64,000 nt of DNA from assembly GCA_016872115.1 (NCBI GenBank), contig VHBC01000006.1, positions 62,001 through 126,000 of the forward strand, written 5' to 3'. The notes beneath the pieces are model-generated. The model saw nothing but the letters and a program-made list of their open reading frames with translations. It was not told the DNA's origin and made no database searches. Every line of letters begins with the position of its first letter. Position 1 is the first letter of the stretch. A program made the translations under genes and the position numbers. The stretch is from Sphingomonadales bacterium (GTDB lineage Bacteria; Bacteroidota; Bacteroidia; Flavobacteriales_D; Crocinitomicaceae). Positions 17,635-26,267 of the stretch are shown piece after piece.

Positions 17635-18207
17635 TTAGTTACGAACGGGATTATTGAGGTAAAGGTCTAGATCTGCTGCAAAATACGCCAGCTCTAAAGC
17701 ACGAACTTTTGCTTCTATTTCTTCGGCACTTTCCCCCCTTAAGAGCGCTAATGCATGCTGAAATAAAAGGCGCCCTTTATCGAATTCTTCATTTACTAAA
17801 TGAATACTTATTCCGCAGAAAGCTTCTTTTGCTGCAGAAACGGCCTTGTGAACGTGTTTTCCATACATTCCAGCGCCGCCGTATTTTGGCAACAATGAAG
17901 GATGAATATTGATTATTCTATTCGGAAAAGCAGAAATTAACTCGACCGGAACTTTTTTCAAGAAACCAGCTAATACTATCCAATTTGCACCCAAGTCCTG
18001 GGTAATGTTTAAGTAAGACGAGAAGTCTTTACCCGTCATGTCATAAAAAGGAATCGAATGATCGGCGCAAAATCCTTGCATTTCTTCATTTGGGTTACTG
18101 GAAAGCAATCCAACTACCTTAACGCGCTCATTTCCTTTGAAATAGCTAATTATTTGACGTGCATTACTGCCTCCTCCTGAAATAAATAAAATAATTCGTG
18201 CGACCAT
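17635..18207 (-). CDS. purN: Phosphoribosylglycinamide formyltransferase
   Basis: Folate-dependent enzyme of purine synthesis that formylates GAR. At 190 residues it is the usual length. The N-terminal phosphate-binding loop reads LFISGGGSNARQI, and the formyl-transfer site is in IINIHPSLLPKYGGAGMYG with the conserved His-Pro-Ser. The GISIHLVNEEFDKG segment carries the catalytic Asp. The gene stands alone, convergent with kynU and divergent from acpP. purH, a later step of the same pathway, is at 31013. Confidence 0.95.
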   Translation of the reverse strand: MVARIILFISGGGSNARQIISYFKGNERVKVVGLLSSNPNEEMQGFCADHSIPFYDMTGKDFSSYLNITQDLGANWIVLAGFLKKVPVELISAFPNRIINIHPSLLPKYGGAGMYGKHVHKAVSAAKEAFCGISIHLVNEEFDKGRLLFQHALALLRGESAEEIEAKVRALELAYFAADLDLYLNNPVRN

Positions 18208-18215
18208 CTATATAG

Positions 18216-18223
18216 CAAAGTTA
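18216..18223 (-). promoter_or_regulatory. Candidate -7 box for purN
   Basis: The minus strand reads TAACTTTG, an exact TAnnTTTG match whose last base is 9 bases before the purN start codon. The transcript would have almost no leader. No TTG at standard spacing is visible. Confidence 0.45.
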
Positions 18224-18286
18224 AGCATAGTGCGCGATTCCTCGCGTTTGAGCTGCGAAGTGTTGATAAATTAAATAGGGATAAGT

Positions 18287-18317
18287 TTTGTTTATTGGGT
18301 GATAGTTTTTTTCTTTG
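18287..18317 (+). promoter_or_regulatory. Promoter of acpP-fabF-rnc
   Basis: TTTG (18287-18290), a 19-base spacer and TTTCTTTG (18310-18317, one mismatch to TAnnTTTG) fit the Bacteroidota promoter. The predicted start lies about 20 bases before the acpP ATG. Confidence 0.5.
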
Positions 18318-18344
18318 CAAGCTGAAACCTTTAAAATTTAAAAA

Positions 18345-18578
18345 ATGTCTGAAATCAAAGCTAAAGTTATCGCGATCATCGTAGATAAACTGAATGTTGA
18401 AGAAAGTGAAGTAACTAACGAAGCAAGCTTCACCAATGACTTGGGTGCCGATTCACTTGACACTGTTGAGTTAATTATGGAATTCGAGAAACAATTCAAT
18501 ATTTCTATCCCAGACGATAAAGCAGAAGGTATCCAAACAGTTGGTGACGCGATTGCTTACATCGAGGCAAACGTTTAA
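18345..18578 (+). CDS. acpP: Acyl carrier protein
   Basis: A 77-residue acidic four-helix protein that carries fatty-acyl intermediates on phosphopantetheine. The attachment serine is Ser37 in [15 protein letters not shown], the canonical signature. It is followed after 31 bases by fabF, the usual acpP-fabF order, and then rnc. Codons look well chosen (GCT, GTT, AAC), as expected for an abundant protein. Confidence 0.99.
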   Translation: MSEIKAKVIAIIVDKLNVEESEVTNEASFTNDLGADSLDTVELIMEFEKQFNISIPDDKAEGIQTVGDAIAYIEANV

Positions 18579-18609
18579 TATTTCCCACAATTACTTTTAG
18601 TAATAGGTT

Positions 18610-19863
18610 ATGCAATTAAAAAGAGTTGTTGTTACGGGTCTTGGTGCACTTACCCCAATAGGCAATACCGTTCAAGAATACTGGGATGGTCTAATGGCAG
18701 GTAAAAGCGGCGCGGCGCCCATCAAACAATTTGATTCTTCTCTGTTTAAAACGCAATTCGCTTGTGAGCTAAAAGATTACAATGTGGAAGACCACATCGA
18801 CAAAAAGGAAGCACGTAAGCTTGATCAATTTTCGCAGTATGCCATAGTGACCGCTACGGAAGCTATGGCAGATGCTGCATTGCTTGAGTCTAATCCAAAT
18901 CTTGACCGTGTCGGCGTTATTTGGGGCTCAGGTGTTGGTGGATTGAAAACCTTCCAAGAAGAAGCCAGAGAATATTTTGGCGGAGACGGAACACCTCGTT
19001 TCAATCCTTTCTTTATCCCAAAAATGATTGCCGATATCGCAGCCGGCCACATCTCTATCAAATATGGCCTACGCGGCCCAAATTATGTTTGTGTCTCAGC
19101 TTGCGCTTCCGCAACGAATGCCATCATTGATGCTTTTAATCTTATCCGTTTGGGTAAAGCCGACGCCATCGTCACTGGCGGTTCAGAGGCAGGCGTAAAT
19201 GAAATGGGCATGGGCGGTTTTAATGCGCTTAAGGCGCTTTCAACCCGCAACGATTCTCCACAAACCGCATCGCGTCCATTTGACCTTGACCGCGATGGTT
19301 TTGTGTTAGGCGAAGGTTCAGGATGTTTAATTCTTGAAGAATACGAGCACGCTATTAAACGAGGTGCAAAAATTTATGCTGAGGTAATCGGAGGCGGCAT
19401 GTCCGGAGATGCCTATCACATGACTGCTCCGCATCCAGAAGGCTTGGGTGCCCGCAACACCATGCTTGCGGCCATCGAAGACGCCGAAATCAATCCGTCT
19501 GAAATTGATTACGTCAATGTACACGGAACTTCAACACCACTCGGCGACATTGCAGAAGTCAAAGCAATTCAACAAGTGTTTGGTGACCATGCCTATAACT
19601 TGAACATCAGCTCCACCAAATCCATGACAGGTCATTTACTTGGTGCGGCAGGTGCAATAGAAGCTATAGCTTGCGTGTTAGCAGTTCAAAACGACATGGT
19701 TCCGCCAACCATCAATCACTTTACCGATGACCCAGAGCTAGACCCTGAGCTCAATTTTACCTTTCACAAACCACAGGCACGTGCGGTGAATGTAGCGTTG
19801 TCAAACACATTCGGTTTTGGCGGGCACAATACATCTATTATCGTTAAGAAATTCAAGGCTTAA
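18610..19863 (+). CDS. fabF: 3-oxoacyl-ACP synthase II
   Basis: Elongating condensing enzyme of fatty-acid synthesis, 417 residues. The Cys-His-His triad is visible: Cys165 in VSACASATNA, His in VHGTSTPLGD and His in KSMTGHLLGAAGA. The C-terminal NTFGFGGHN glycine-rich signature is intact. It lies between acpP and rnc, a gene order widespread in bacteria. Confidence 0.98.
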   Translation: MQLKRVVVTGLGALTPIGNTVQEYWDGLMAGKSGAAPIKQFDSSLFKTQFACELKDYNVEDHIDKKEARKLDQFSQYAIVTATEAMADAALLESNPNLDRVGVIWGSGVGGLKTFQEEAREYFGGDGTPRFNPFFIPKMIADIAAGHISIKYGLRGPNYVCVSACASATNAIIDAFNLIRLGKADAIVTGGSEAGVNEMGMGGFNALKALSTRNDSPQTASRPFDLDRDGFVLGEGSGCLILEEYEHAIKRGAKIYAEVIGGGMSGDAYHMTAPHPEGLGARNTMLAAIEDAEINPSEIDYVNVHGTSTPLGDIAEVKAIQQVFGDHAYNLNISSTKSMTGHLLGAAGAIEAIACVLAVQNDMVPPTINHFTDDPELDPELNFTFHKPQARAVNVALSNTFGFGGHNTSIIVKKFKA

Positions 19864-19867
19864 GCTT

Positions 19868-20584
19868 TTGAAAATCCCATTTTTTCATAAACCCAAGTCG
19901 AAAGAAGAACTTGAGGTCATACGTTTTGTGCTCAAGCAATTTGCTTATAAACCCCAACAAATACCATTTTTTGTTCAAGCCCTAACGCACAAAAGCGCTA
20001 TGCCTGACGCGGTTCAGCACGCTGCAAACGAACGTTTAGAATTCCTCGGCGATGCCGTTTTAGACGCAGTGGTTGCTTCATTTGTATTCCAGAAATACCC
20101 TGAATTAGACGAAGGTCAACTCACGAAAATAAAGTCAAAGATTGTAAATCGAAAGTCGCTATCTGCCATCGGAGAGAAAATGGGCATAAGAAACCACCTT
20201 ATTTATAGTCAAGGCAGGAGCATCAATTTGGCAGGCTTGGAAGGCAATGCTTTTGAGGCACTTATTGGTGCTATTTACTTAGATTCTAATTTTGAAACAG
20301 CACGAAAGGTGCTTATAAACACGGTGTTAAGAAAACACCTCAATCTTAATAAGCTTTTAGAGGAGGAACTGGATTTCAAGTCAACCCTTTTTATTTGGTG
20401 TCAACGTAAAAAACTGAATTTGTCCTTTGAATTATTGAATGAGCAGTTTATTGATGGGAAAGCGGTTTATGAAATGATCGTTCAAATCAACAGAACAACT
20501 TATGGAAAGGGCAAGGGGTTTTCGAAAAAAGAGGCTGAGCAAGCAGCGGCAAAAGAAACACTCGTCTTGATGGGAGAAATTTAA
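19868..20584 (+). CDS. rnc: Ribonuclease III
   Basis: Double-strand-specific endoribonuclease used in rRNA processing. I chose the TTG at 19868 (protein 238 residues, starting MKIPFFHKPKSKEE). An in-frame ATG at 19817 would overlap the fabF end by 47 bases and add 17 residues unlike the family. The signature ERLEFLGDAVLDAV, with its metal-binding Glu and Asp, and the second EALIGAIYLDSNF motif are present, followed by a C-terminal dsRNA-binding domain ending KKEAEQAAAKETL. It begins 4 bases after the fabF stop. Confidence 0.95.
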   Translation: MKIPFFHKPKSKEELEVIRFVLKQFAYKPQQIPFFVQALTHKSAMPDAVQHAANERLEFLGDAVLDAVVASFVFQKYPELDEGQLTKIKSKIVNRKSLSAIGEKMGIRNHLIYSQGRSINLAGLEGNAFEALIGAIYLDSNFETARKVLINTVLRKHLNLNKLLEEELDFKSTLFIWCQRKKLNLSFELLNEQFIDGKAVYEMIVQINRTTYGKGKGFSKKEAEQAAAKETLVLMGEI

Positions 20585-20613
20585 ATAGCCGTAGAATTTT
20601 ATAAAAATTGTAG

Positions 20614-20621
20614 TACATTTG
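20614..20621 (+). promoter_or_regulatory. Candidate -7 box for the small membrane protein gene
   Basis: TACATTTG is an exact TAnnTTTG match 19 bases before the ATG at 20641, suggesting the small gene has its own promoter. No well-placed TTG is seen. Confidence 0.4.
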
Positions 20622-20640
20622 CCCTATAAAAGATTGAAAC

Positions 20641-20868
20641 ATGACTTGGACAGACTTGGTTTACAAAATTGGAGATACGTTTCAGTGGTCTTTCGGCTTC
20701 TACGAATTCGTACAAAATTACTTTAACATCTTTTTAATCCTTCTTGGGTTTTTTGGTTTTTATTTCTGGATGCGCACACAAAAAAAGCTCAGCGATCAAG
20801 CCAATGTATCCATTGATATTAAGGAAAATAAAGGTTGGTACAATAAAGAAGGCCAACAATTAAAATAA
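20641..20868 (+). CDS. Small single-pass membrane protein, possibly DUF6341
   Basis: A 75-residue protein with one strong hydrophobic helix (about residues 26-44, FNIFLILLGFFGFYFWMR) flanked by an aromatic N-terminus (FQWSFGFYEFVQNY) and a charged C-terminal tail (SIDIKENKGWYNKEGQ). It resembles a small conserved Flavobacteriales family that I recall as DUF6341; this assignment is from memory. It has its own candidate promoter and a strong terminator just after it, which supports it as a real gene. Function is unknown. By position it may assist the nearby succinate dehydrogenase, but nothing in the sequence shows this. Confidence 0.75.
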   Translation: MTWTDLVYKIGDTFQWSFGFYEFVQNYFNIFLILLGFFGFYFWMRTQKKLSDQANVSIDIKENKGWYNKEGQQLK

Positions 20869-20890
20869 GATTTTGCAACATGCAAACGAA

Positions 20891-20917
20891 AAGGGCGGTC
20901 ATTTGACCGCCCTTTTT
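20891..20917. terminator. Bidirectional intrinsic terminator
   Basis: AAGGGCGGTC and GACCGCCCTT form a perfect 10-bp stem around ATTT, with T-tracts available on both strands. It sits between the convergent small membrane gene and sdhB and can serve both. Confidence 0.9.
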
Positions 20918-20938
20918 AATTTGAAGCTATTAAGCAGC

Positions 20939-21706
20939 TTATTTTTCTGATAAAAGACTTGCCCCAAAGAATTCTCGATTCATGCGAGCTATATTTTCTA
21001 ATGAAATTCCTTTAGGACACTCTATTTCACAGGCGCCAGTATTGGTGCAATTTCCGAAACCTTCTTCATCCATCTGGCGCACCATATTTAATACGCGATC
21101 TTTCGCTTCTATCCTACCTTGTGGTAAAAGCGCATACTGTGAAACTTTTGCGCCAACAAATAACATTGCCGATCCATTTTTACAAGTTGCAACACACGCG
21201 CCACAACCAATACAAGCTGCTGCTTCAAAAGCTTTATCTGCATCGGCTTTTGGAACAGGGATCGCATTTGCATCCATTGTGCGTCCTGATGTATTGACCG
21301 AGATAAAACCTCCGGCTTGTTGAATGCGATCAAATGCAGAACGGTCAACAACAAGGTCTTTTACAATAGGAAATGCACGTGATCTCCACGGCTCTACATA
21401 GATTGTGTCACCATCGGCGAAACTGCGCATATGGAGTTGGCAGGTGGTGGTACCGGTTTCCGGACCGTGAGCACGCCCATTGATATACAATGAACACATT
21501 CCACAAATTCCTTCGCGACAATCGTGGTCAAAGGCAACGGGTTCTTTTTGTTCGTTGATCAGTTGTTCATTGAGCTGATCGAGCATTTCTAGAAATGAAC
21601 TATCAGTAGATACCTGCTGAAGACTATAAGTTTCAATGCCGCCTTTTGCGTTCGCATTTTTTTGTCTCCAGATTTTGAGCGTAATATTGATGAATTTTGA
21701 AGCCAT
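20939..21706 (-). CDS. sdhB: Succinate dehydrogenase iron-sulfur subunit
   Basis: The 255-residue electron-transfer subunit. The [2Fe-2S] cluster motif is [15 protein letters not shown] with a later Cys in TTTCQLH. The C-terminal ferredoxin part has [11 protein letters not shown] and [16 protein letters not shown] for the [4Fe-4S] and [3Fe-4S] clusters. It lies 6 bases after sdhA as the last gene of sdhCAB. The order C-A-B with a single large cytochrome subunit is the class B arrangement used with menaquinone, as known for Bacteroidota. Confidence 0.97.
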   Translation of the reverse strand: MASKFINITLKIWRQKNANAKGGIETYSLQQVSTDSSFLEMLDQLNEQLINEQKEPVAFDHDCREGICGMCSLYINGRAHGPETGTTTCQLHMRSFADGDTIYVEPWRSRAFPIVKDLVVDRSAFDRIQQAGGFISVNTSGRTMDANAIPVPKADADKAFEAAACIGCGACVATCKNGSAMLFVGAKVSQYALLPQGRIEAKDRVLNMVRQMDEEGFGNCTNTGACEIECPKGISLENIARMNREFFGASLLSEK

Positions 21707-21712
21707 GTCTAT

Positions 21713-23725
21713 TTATTTATAATTGCGCGCTGCAATTTTAATGAACTCATAATTAAGCGCTTCTTTGTGAAGTGCTGCTTTTTTAGCGTCGCCATCTTGG
21801 TATTCCCAAGCGGCTACATACTTGAAGTTTTCGTCGTCACGGAGTGTTTCACCTTCGCTGTCTTGGTATTCTTCTCGGAAGTGTCCACCACAAGATTCTT
21901 GTCGATGCAAGGCATCAACAGCCATGAGTTGGCCGAGTTCAATGAAGTCGGCAACACGCATTGCTTTATCGAGCTCAGGGTTCATTTCATTGGCGTCACC
22001 AGGGACAAATACGTCTTTGTAGAATTCTTCGCGAAGCGCAGCAATTTCATCTATGGCTTGTTTTAAGCCTGCTTCGTTGCGGGCCATACCAACTTTGTTC
22101 CACATAATGAGGCCTAAGCGTTTGTGGAAGTGATCTACCGATTTACTTCCTTTATTTTGTAAGAAGCGGTCTATACTTGCTTTTACTTCTGCTTCGGCTT
22201 GGTCGAACTCAGGTGTATCTATAGCAATTTTACCTGTACGGATATCGTTGGCTAGGTAATCAGAGATGGTATATGGCAACACGAAATAACCATCGGCCAA
22301 GCCTTGCATAAGTGCAGAAGCACCTAAACGGTTGGCACCATGTTCGGAGAAGTTTGCCTCACCTGTTACAAAACAACCCTCAATGGAACTCTGAAGATTG
22401 TAATCGACCCAAACTCCGCCCATTGTGTAGTGGACAGCAGGGTAAATTTTCATAGGGGTTTCGTATGGATTATCGTCGGTAATCTTTTGATACATTTTGA
22501 AAAGGTTCCCGTACTTCTCTTTAATCCATTTTGTACCCAACGCGAGGATTTTTTCTTCTGTAGGGTTGTGGTCTCCTTGCGCAAAAGCAGATTGGCGTCC
22601 TTTATTTCGGATTTCTGTAGCGAAGTCTAGGTAGACACCCTCGTTAGTATCATTTGCTTCGATGCCAAAACCGGCATCACATCGATCTTTGGCAGCTCTT
22701 GATGCAACATCACGTGGAACCAAGTTGCCGAAAGCTGGATAACGTCTTTCCAAGAAATAGTCACGGTCTTCTTCGGCAATTTGTGTTGGCTTTAAACGAC
22801 CTTCACGAATGGCTTCTGCATCTTCTTTTTTCTTTGGAACCCATATACGCCCTGAGTTTCGTAGCGACTCGGACATAAGTGTGAGCTTAGATTGATTGGT
22901 TCCGTGAACAGGTATACAAGTTGGGTGAATTTGCACAAAGCAAGGGTTAGCAAAATGTGCACCTTTTTTGTGTACTTTCCAAGCCGCTGAAACGTTGCTT
23001 CCCATAGCGTTTGTGGATAGAAAGTAAACATTTCCGTAACCACCTGATGCAATTACAACTGCATGTGCCGAGTGGCGCTCTAGTGCGCCAGTAACAAGGT
23101 TACGGGCAATGATGCCGCGTGCTTTACCGTCTATTTTAACCAGGTCCATCATTTCATGGCGGTGATACATCTTAACACGACCCAAACCGATTTGACGAGA
23201 AAGTGCAGAATAAGCGCCTAACAAAAGCTGTTGACCCGTTTGACCCGCTGCATAAAATGTGCGTTGTACTTGCGTCCCACCGAAAGAACGGTTATCGAGA
23301 AGCCCGCCGTATTCACGCGCAAAAGGCACACCTTGCGCGACACACTGGTCAATGATGTTACCCGATACTTCTGCCAAGCGATATACGTTGGCCTCTCGAG
23401 CCCGGTAGTCACCACCTTTGATGGTGTCATAAAACAAACGATAGATAGAATCGCCATCGTTTTGGTAGTTTTTAGCGGCATTGATTCCGCCTTGTGCAGC
23501 AATGGAGTGTGCGCGGCGTGGCGAGTCTTGGAAGCAAAAGGCTTTAACATTATAGCCCATCTCTCCGAGAGAGGCTGCCGCAGAAGCACCGGCCAAACCT
23601 GTACCGACAACAATAACATCGATTTTTGGTCGGTTGTTTGGTGCCACCAATTTCATATGGTTCTTGTGATTGGTCCACTTTTCTGAAATTGGACCTTCTG
23701 GAATGCGCGAATTTAATACTGACAT
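21713..23725 (-). CDS. sdhA: Succinate dehydrogenase flavoprotein subunit
   Basis: Catalytic subunit that oxidises succinate to fumarate. I start it at [11 protein letters not shown] (670 residues), 10 bases after the sdhC stop; an upstream start in frame would overlap sdhC by 65 bases and add 25 hydrophobic residues foreign to the family. Seen motifs are the FAD-binding [17 protein letters not shown], the covalent-flavin histidine region [17 protein letters not shown], and the active-site region [22 protein letters not shown]. The C-terminal capping domain is complete. Confidence 0.97.
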   Translation of the reverse strand: MSVLNSRIPEGPISEKWTNHKNHMKLVAPNNRPKIDVIVVGTGLAGASAAASLGEMGYNVKAFCFQDSPRRAHSIAAQGGINAAKNYQNDGDSIYRLFYDTIKGGDYRAREANVYRLAEVSGNIIDQCVAQGVPFAREYGGLLDNRSFGGTQVQRTFYAAGQTGQQLLLGAYSALSRQIGLGRVKMYHRHEMMDLVKIDGKARGIIARNLVTGALERHSAHAVVIASGGYGNVYFLSTNAMGSNVSAAWKVHKKGAHFANPCFVQIHPTCIPVHGTNQSKLTLMSESLRNSGRIWVPKKKEDAEAIREGRLKPTQIAEEDRDYFLERRYPAFGNLVPRDVASRAAKDRCDAGFGIEANDTNEGVYLDFATEIRNKGRQSAFAQGDHNPTEEKILALGTKWIKEKYGNLFKMYQKITDDNPYETPMKIYPAVHYTMGGVWVDYNLQSSIEGCFVTGEANFSEHGANRLGASALMQGLADGYFVLPYTISDYLANDIRTGKIAIDTPEFDQAEAEVKASIDRFLQNKGSKSVDHFHKRLGLIMWNKVGMARNEAGLKQAIDEIAALREEFYKDVFVPGDANEMNPELDKAMRVADFIELGQLMAVDALHRQESCGGHFREEYQDSEGETLRDDENFKYVAAWEYQDGDAKKAALHKEALNYEFIKIAARNYK

Positions 23726-23735
23726 AGCTATATTC

Positions 23736-24587
23736 CTAGAGGTTGTAAATAATGACGGGAATGATTGCAAATAATAGCGGAACGAGAACAGCAAAGCCAT
23801 TGCCGATTATTTTAATCAGGGGGGTATATTTTGGGTGGTTGATTCCTAAAGACTGAAAAGCACTTTGGAAACCATGTAAAAGGTGGTAAGCAAGCACTAT
23901 CATTGAAATGACATAGAAAAGCACGGCGTATAGCGCTCCTTCGTTTTTACTCGGGTTGAAGAAGTCCATAACCAAGCCGTGTAAGTCACGATAGCCTTCG
24001 GCAACTTTAACATTGGTACCTTTGATATATAAATCTGTTCCTTTTTCGACGATATTATTTTTGTCTCTTGGTATTGGCTGTATTCCGGGAACATGTGTGT
24101 AGTAGATTTCTGGAGTTTGGTTGCCCATCATTGGATTTTCCATTTCAAGTTGATAGGTATGTAGCGGCACTTCTTCTTTGATTTTCATTTTCCACCAGAA
24201 GTTGGCCATGTGTGTGGCAAGAAAAACCAAAATGAGGGTTCCTAAAACGGCCATGCTGCGGCTTGCAGAGCTTGAATTTGCAGCTGGTTTGTTGTAGGCG
24301 TAACGCACAGGGCGCGCTTTGCGATTTTGAATCGTGAGTGCAAAACCATCAATTACGTGTACAAGCACAGCTATATAAGTAACATAGGATAAAATTTTGA
24401 TAAAGGGGTTGTGCCCCATGAAATAAGCATATTCGTTGAATGCGCGACGACCTTCCTCTCCGGTCTTTAGAATTAATTGAAGGTTTCCGAGCAAATGGCC
24501 CACCAAAAACGTGCAAAGGAAAAGACCGGTAAGGGCCATAAAAACCTTTTTACCGATAGAAGATTTAAAGAATGCAGAGTTACTCAT
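23736..24587 (-). CDS. sdhC: Succinate dehydrogenase cytochrome b subunit
   Basis: Membrane anchor with five hydrophobic helices, of the single-subunit di-heme cytochrome b type. Candidate heme-ligand histidines lie in [28 protein letters not shown] and [17 protein letters not shown]. It has 283 residues, well above the roughly 200-256 of family members I know. The extra length is a hydrophilic stretch between helices 3 and 4 (about residues 137-195, from [10 protein letters not shown] through YIKGTNVKV), which should face the periplasm or cytoplasm as a loop. It is the first gene of sdhCAB. Confidence 0.93.
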   Translation of the reverse strand: MSNSAFFKSSIGKKVFMALTGLFLCTFLVGHLLGNLQLILKTGEEGRRAFNEYAYFMGHNPFIKILSYVTYIAVLVHVIDGFALTIQNRKARPVRYAYNKPAANSSSASRSMAVLGTLILVFLATHMANFWWKMKIKEEVPLHTYQLEMENPMMGNQTPEIYYTHVPGIQPIPRDKNNIVEKGTDLYIKGTNVKVAEGYRDLHGLVMDFFNPSKNEGALYAVLFYVISMIVLAYHLLHGFQSAFQSLGINHPKYTPLIKIIGNGFAVLVPLLFAIIPVIIYNL

Positions 24588-24611
24588 AAGAATCTTTCAT
24601 TTGTAGTGGTG

Positions 24612-24645
24612 CAAATTTAATTCAACAACATTTAATTGTAGCAAA
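24612..24645 (-). promoter_or_regulatory. Promoter of sdhCAB
   Basis: On the minus strand TTTG (24645-24642), a 22-base spacer and TAAATTTG (24619-24612) form a Bacteroidota promoter with an exact -7 box. The predicted start is about 19 bases before sdhC. Confidence 0.5.
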
Positions 24646-24662
24646 TGTTTCCAAGATAATCC

Positions 24663-24682
24663 TTTAAATAAGATTATTTAAA
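24663..24682. repeat. AT-only perfect palindrome upstream of sdhCAB
   Basis: TTTAAATAA and TTATTTAAA form a 9-bp perfect dyad with a 2-base GA spacer, just upstream of the sdh promoter and just after the LD-carboxypeptidase stop. The tight spacer suits a dimeric DNA-binding protein better than an RNA hairpin, and no T-run follows. Confidence 0.5.
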
Positions 24683-24686
24683 ACCA

Positions 24687-25589
24687 TTATAGATAGTTTA
24701 GCGTACATCGATTTTCATTCACTGAGAGTTCGACTTGAGCGCCTAAAACAAGCGGATGGTTATCGTCCATATGACCAGCAGGAAAACCAAAGCAGATTGG
24801 GATTTTTCGAAACAAAAAATGGCTCAATATAAGATCGTGAATATCCTTGCCAAAAGGCACGTCGGTATCTTCTAAATCGGTCATACCGCCAACAATTAAG
24901 CCCTGAATTTGATCTAATGCCCCGCATTTGCGCAGCGCATGGAACATGCGGTCAATGCGATAAAGATGTTCAGCTAAATCTTCGATAAATAATAGGGCCC
25001 CCGACAAGTCATAGCGCTCGGGTGTAGCTAACATGCTGAAAATAATACTCAGGTTTCCCCCAATTAAATGGCCTTGAGTGGTTCCTTTTTGATTTTTTGG
25101 GTGCGCAGCAAATTCAATGTTACTTGTCTTCCCAAAAAGTAATTCCTGTAGACGGGTTTTGGCCAGGGCGGTGTTTTTTTCAATATTTAGGGCCATTGTA
25201 CCATGTATGCTTTGGAATCCAAGACTTTGAATTTTATGATGTAAAACACAGATGTCTGAAAAACCAATGACCCATTTAGGTTCTTGGATAAACTGCGCCC
25301 ATTGGATACCATCAAGTAGTTGTATGCAGCCGTAGCCTCCTCGCACACACCAAATGGCTTTTGCTTCCGGGTGATCGAAACCCTCTTGTAAATCGGCAAG
25401 CCGCTGAATTTCAGTTCCTGAAAAATAATCTTGCCTTTCCGTTAAATGCGTGCTGCGCACAGCGCGTAAACCGATGGATGCCAACCAATTTTCTGCAGCA
25501 ACTACAAAGTTTTCTTCAATGGCTTTAGCTGGGGCACTGAGGTAAACTAAATCCCCTATTTTTAGAGATGGCGGTGTAATTAAATTCAT
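24687..25589 (-). CDS. LD-carboxypeptidase, family S66
   Basis: A 300-residue cytoplasmic serine peptidase that removes the terminal D-Ala from murein tetrapeptides during recycling. The nucleophile serine is in VIGFSDICVLHH, and the Glu and His of the triad are in FIEDLAEHLYRIDRM and FPAGHMDDNHPL. There is no signal peptide, as expected for LdcA. Its start overlaps the ispD stop by 4 bases. Confidence 0.92.
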   Translation of the reverse strand: MNLITPPSLKIGDLVYLSAPAKAIEENFVVAAENWLASIGLRAVRSTHLTERQDYFSGTEIQRLADLQEGFDHPEAKAIWCVRGGYGCIQLLDGIQWAQFIQEPKWVIGFSDICVLHHKIQSLGFQSIHGTMALNIEKNTALAKTRLQELLFGKTSNIEFAAHPKNQKGTTQGHLIGGNLSIIFSMLATPERYDLSGALLFIEDLAEHLYRIDRMFHALRKCGALDQIQGLIVGGMTDLEDTDVPFGKDIHDLILSHFLFRKIPICFGFPAGHMDDNHPLVLGAQVELSVNENRCTLNYL

Positions 25590-26248
25590 TTTTCCAAAAG
25601 CGCGTTAAGGATTTTTAAATCTAAGGTCGTCGTAATTTTTATATTTTCTTCGTTGCTTGGTACAAGCAGGGGCATGATCCCTATTGCTTCGACTACACTT
25701 GCGTCATCTGTAAATTTGGAGTCGTACCCACTTTGGTATGCCGCCAAAATGGTCGATGCATCAAAACACTGTGGTGTATGCACAAGAAAAAAACGAGATC
25801 GGTCAACGTTTTCGGAATGAGTTGTGGATCCTTGGCGCAGTGAATCTTTTAATCCTAAAACCGGCACTACGGCTTTAGCGTGTTTTAAACCATCAAAACA
25901 ATGTTGAATAGTTTGCTTGCTTACTAGTGGCCGCACGCCATCGTGAATAGCTATTTGCTGACCTTCACACAAACGAAGTGCATTTTGAATCGAATGAAAG
26001 CGTTCCTTGCCACCATCCACAAGGTCGTGTATGATCTCAATATTGTATTTATCAAGGAGTTCTTTCCAATAAGACTTCCATTCTTGTGGCAAGGTAATAA
26101 TAATTTGTGCATTGGGGTCGAAAGCATGAAATGCTTCTAGTGTGCGGATAAGAATTGGTTTTTGGTTCAGCAACATAAACTGTTTTGGCAAGGTTTTGCC
26201 CATGCGCGTTCCGATTCCGCCAGCTGTAATGATGATGCTTCTTTTCAT
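25586..26248 (-). CDS. ispD: 2-C-methyl-D-erythritol 4-phosphate cytidylyltransferase
   Basis: Third enzyme of the MEP isoprenoid pathway, joining CTP to MEP. I start it at MKRSIIITAGG (220 residues); a start six codons upstream would lie inside the predicted promoter box. The nucleotide-binding loop TAGGIGTRMGKTLPKQF has Gly at the position usually Ala-Gly-Ser/Gly but keeps Arg and Lys. The HDGVRPLVS and TDDASVVEA motifs are intact. Together with ispG at 58595 it feeds precursors to carotenoids and quinones. Confidence 0.95.
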   Translation of the reverse strand: MKRSIIITAGGIGTRMGKTLPKQFMLLNQKPILIRTLEAFHAFDPNAQIIITLPQEWKSYWKELLDKYNIEIIHDLVDGGKERFHSIQNALRLCEGQQIAIHDGVRPLVSKQTIQHCFDGLKHAKAVVPVLGLKDSLRQGSTTHSENVDRSRFFLVHTPQCFDASTILAAYQSGYDSKFTDDASVVEAIGIMPLLVPSNEENIKITTTLDLKILNALLEK

Positions 26249-26253
26249 TTTCT

Positions 26254-26261
26254 CAAAGATA
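26254..26261 (-). promoter_or_regulatory. Candidate -7 box immediately before ispD
   Basis: The minus strand reads TATCTTTG, an exact TAnnTTTG match ending 6 bases before the ispD ATG. Transcription would begin at or next to the start codon, giving a leaderless mRNA. A TTG occurs 24 bases upstream, slightly too far. Confidence 0.4.
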
Positions 26262-26267
26262 AACAAA

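Noticed and set aside
19817-19867. ATG start for RNase III inside fabF
   Set aside because: It would give 17 extra residues unlike RNase III; the TTG at 19868 fits the family N-terminus and the gene spacing.
24663-24682. AT palindrome as a transcription terminator for the LD-carboxypeptidase gene
   Set aside because: The two-base spacer cannot form a normal loop, the stem has no G-C pairs and no T-run follows on the minus strand.
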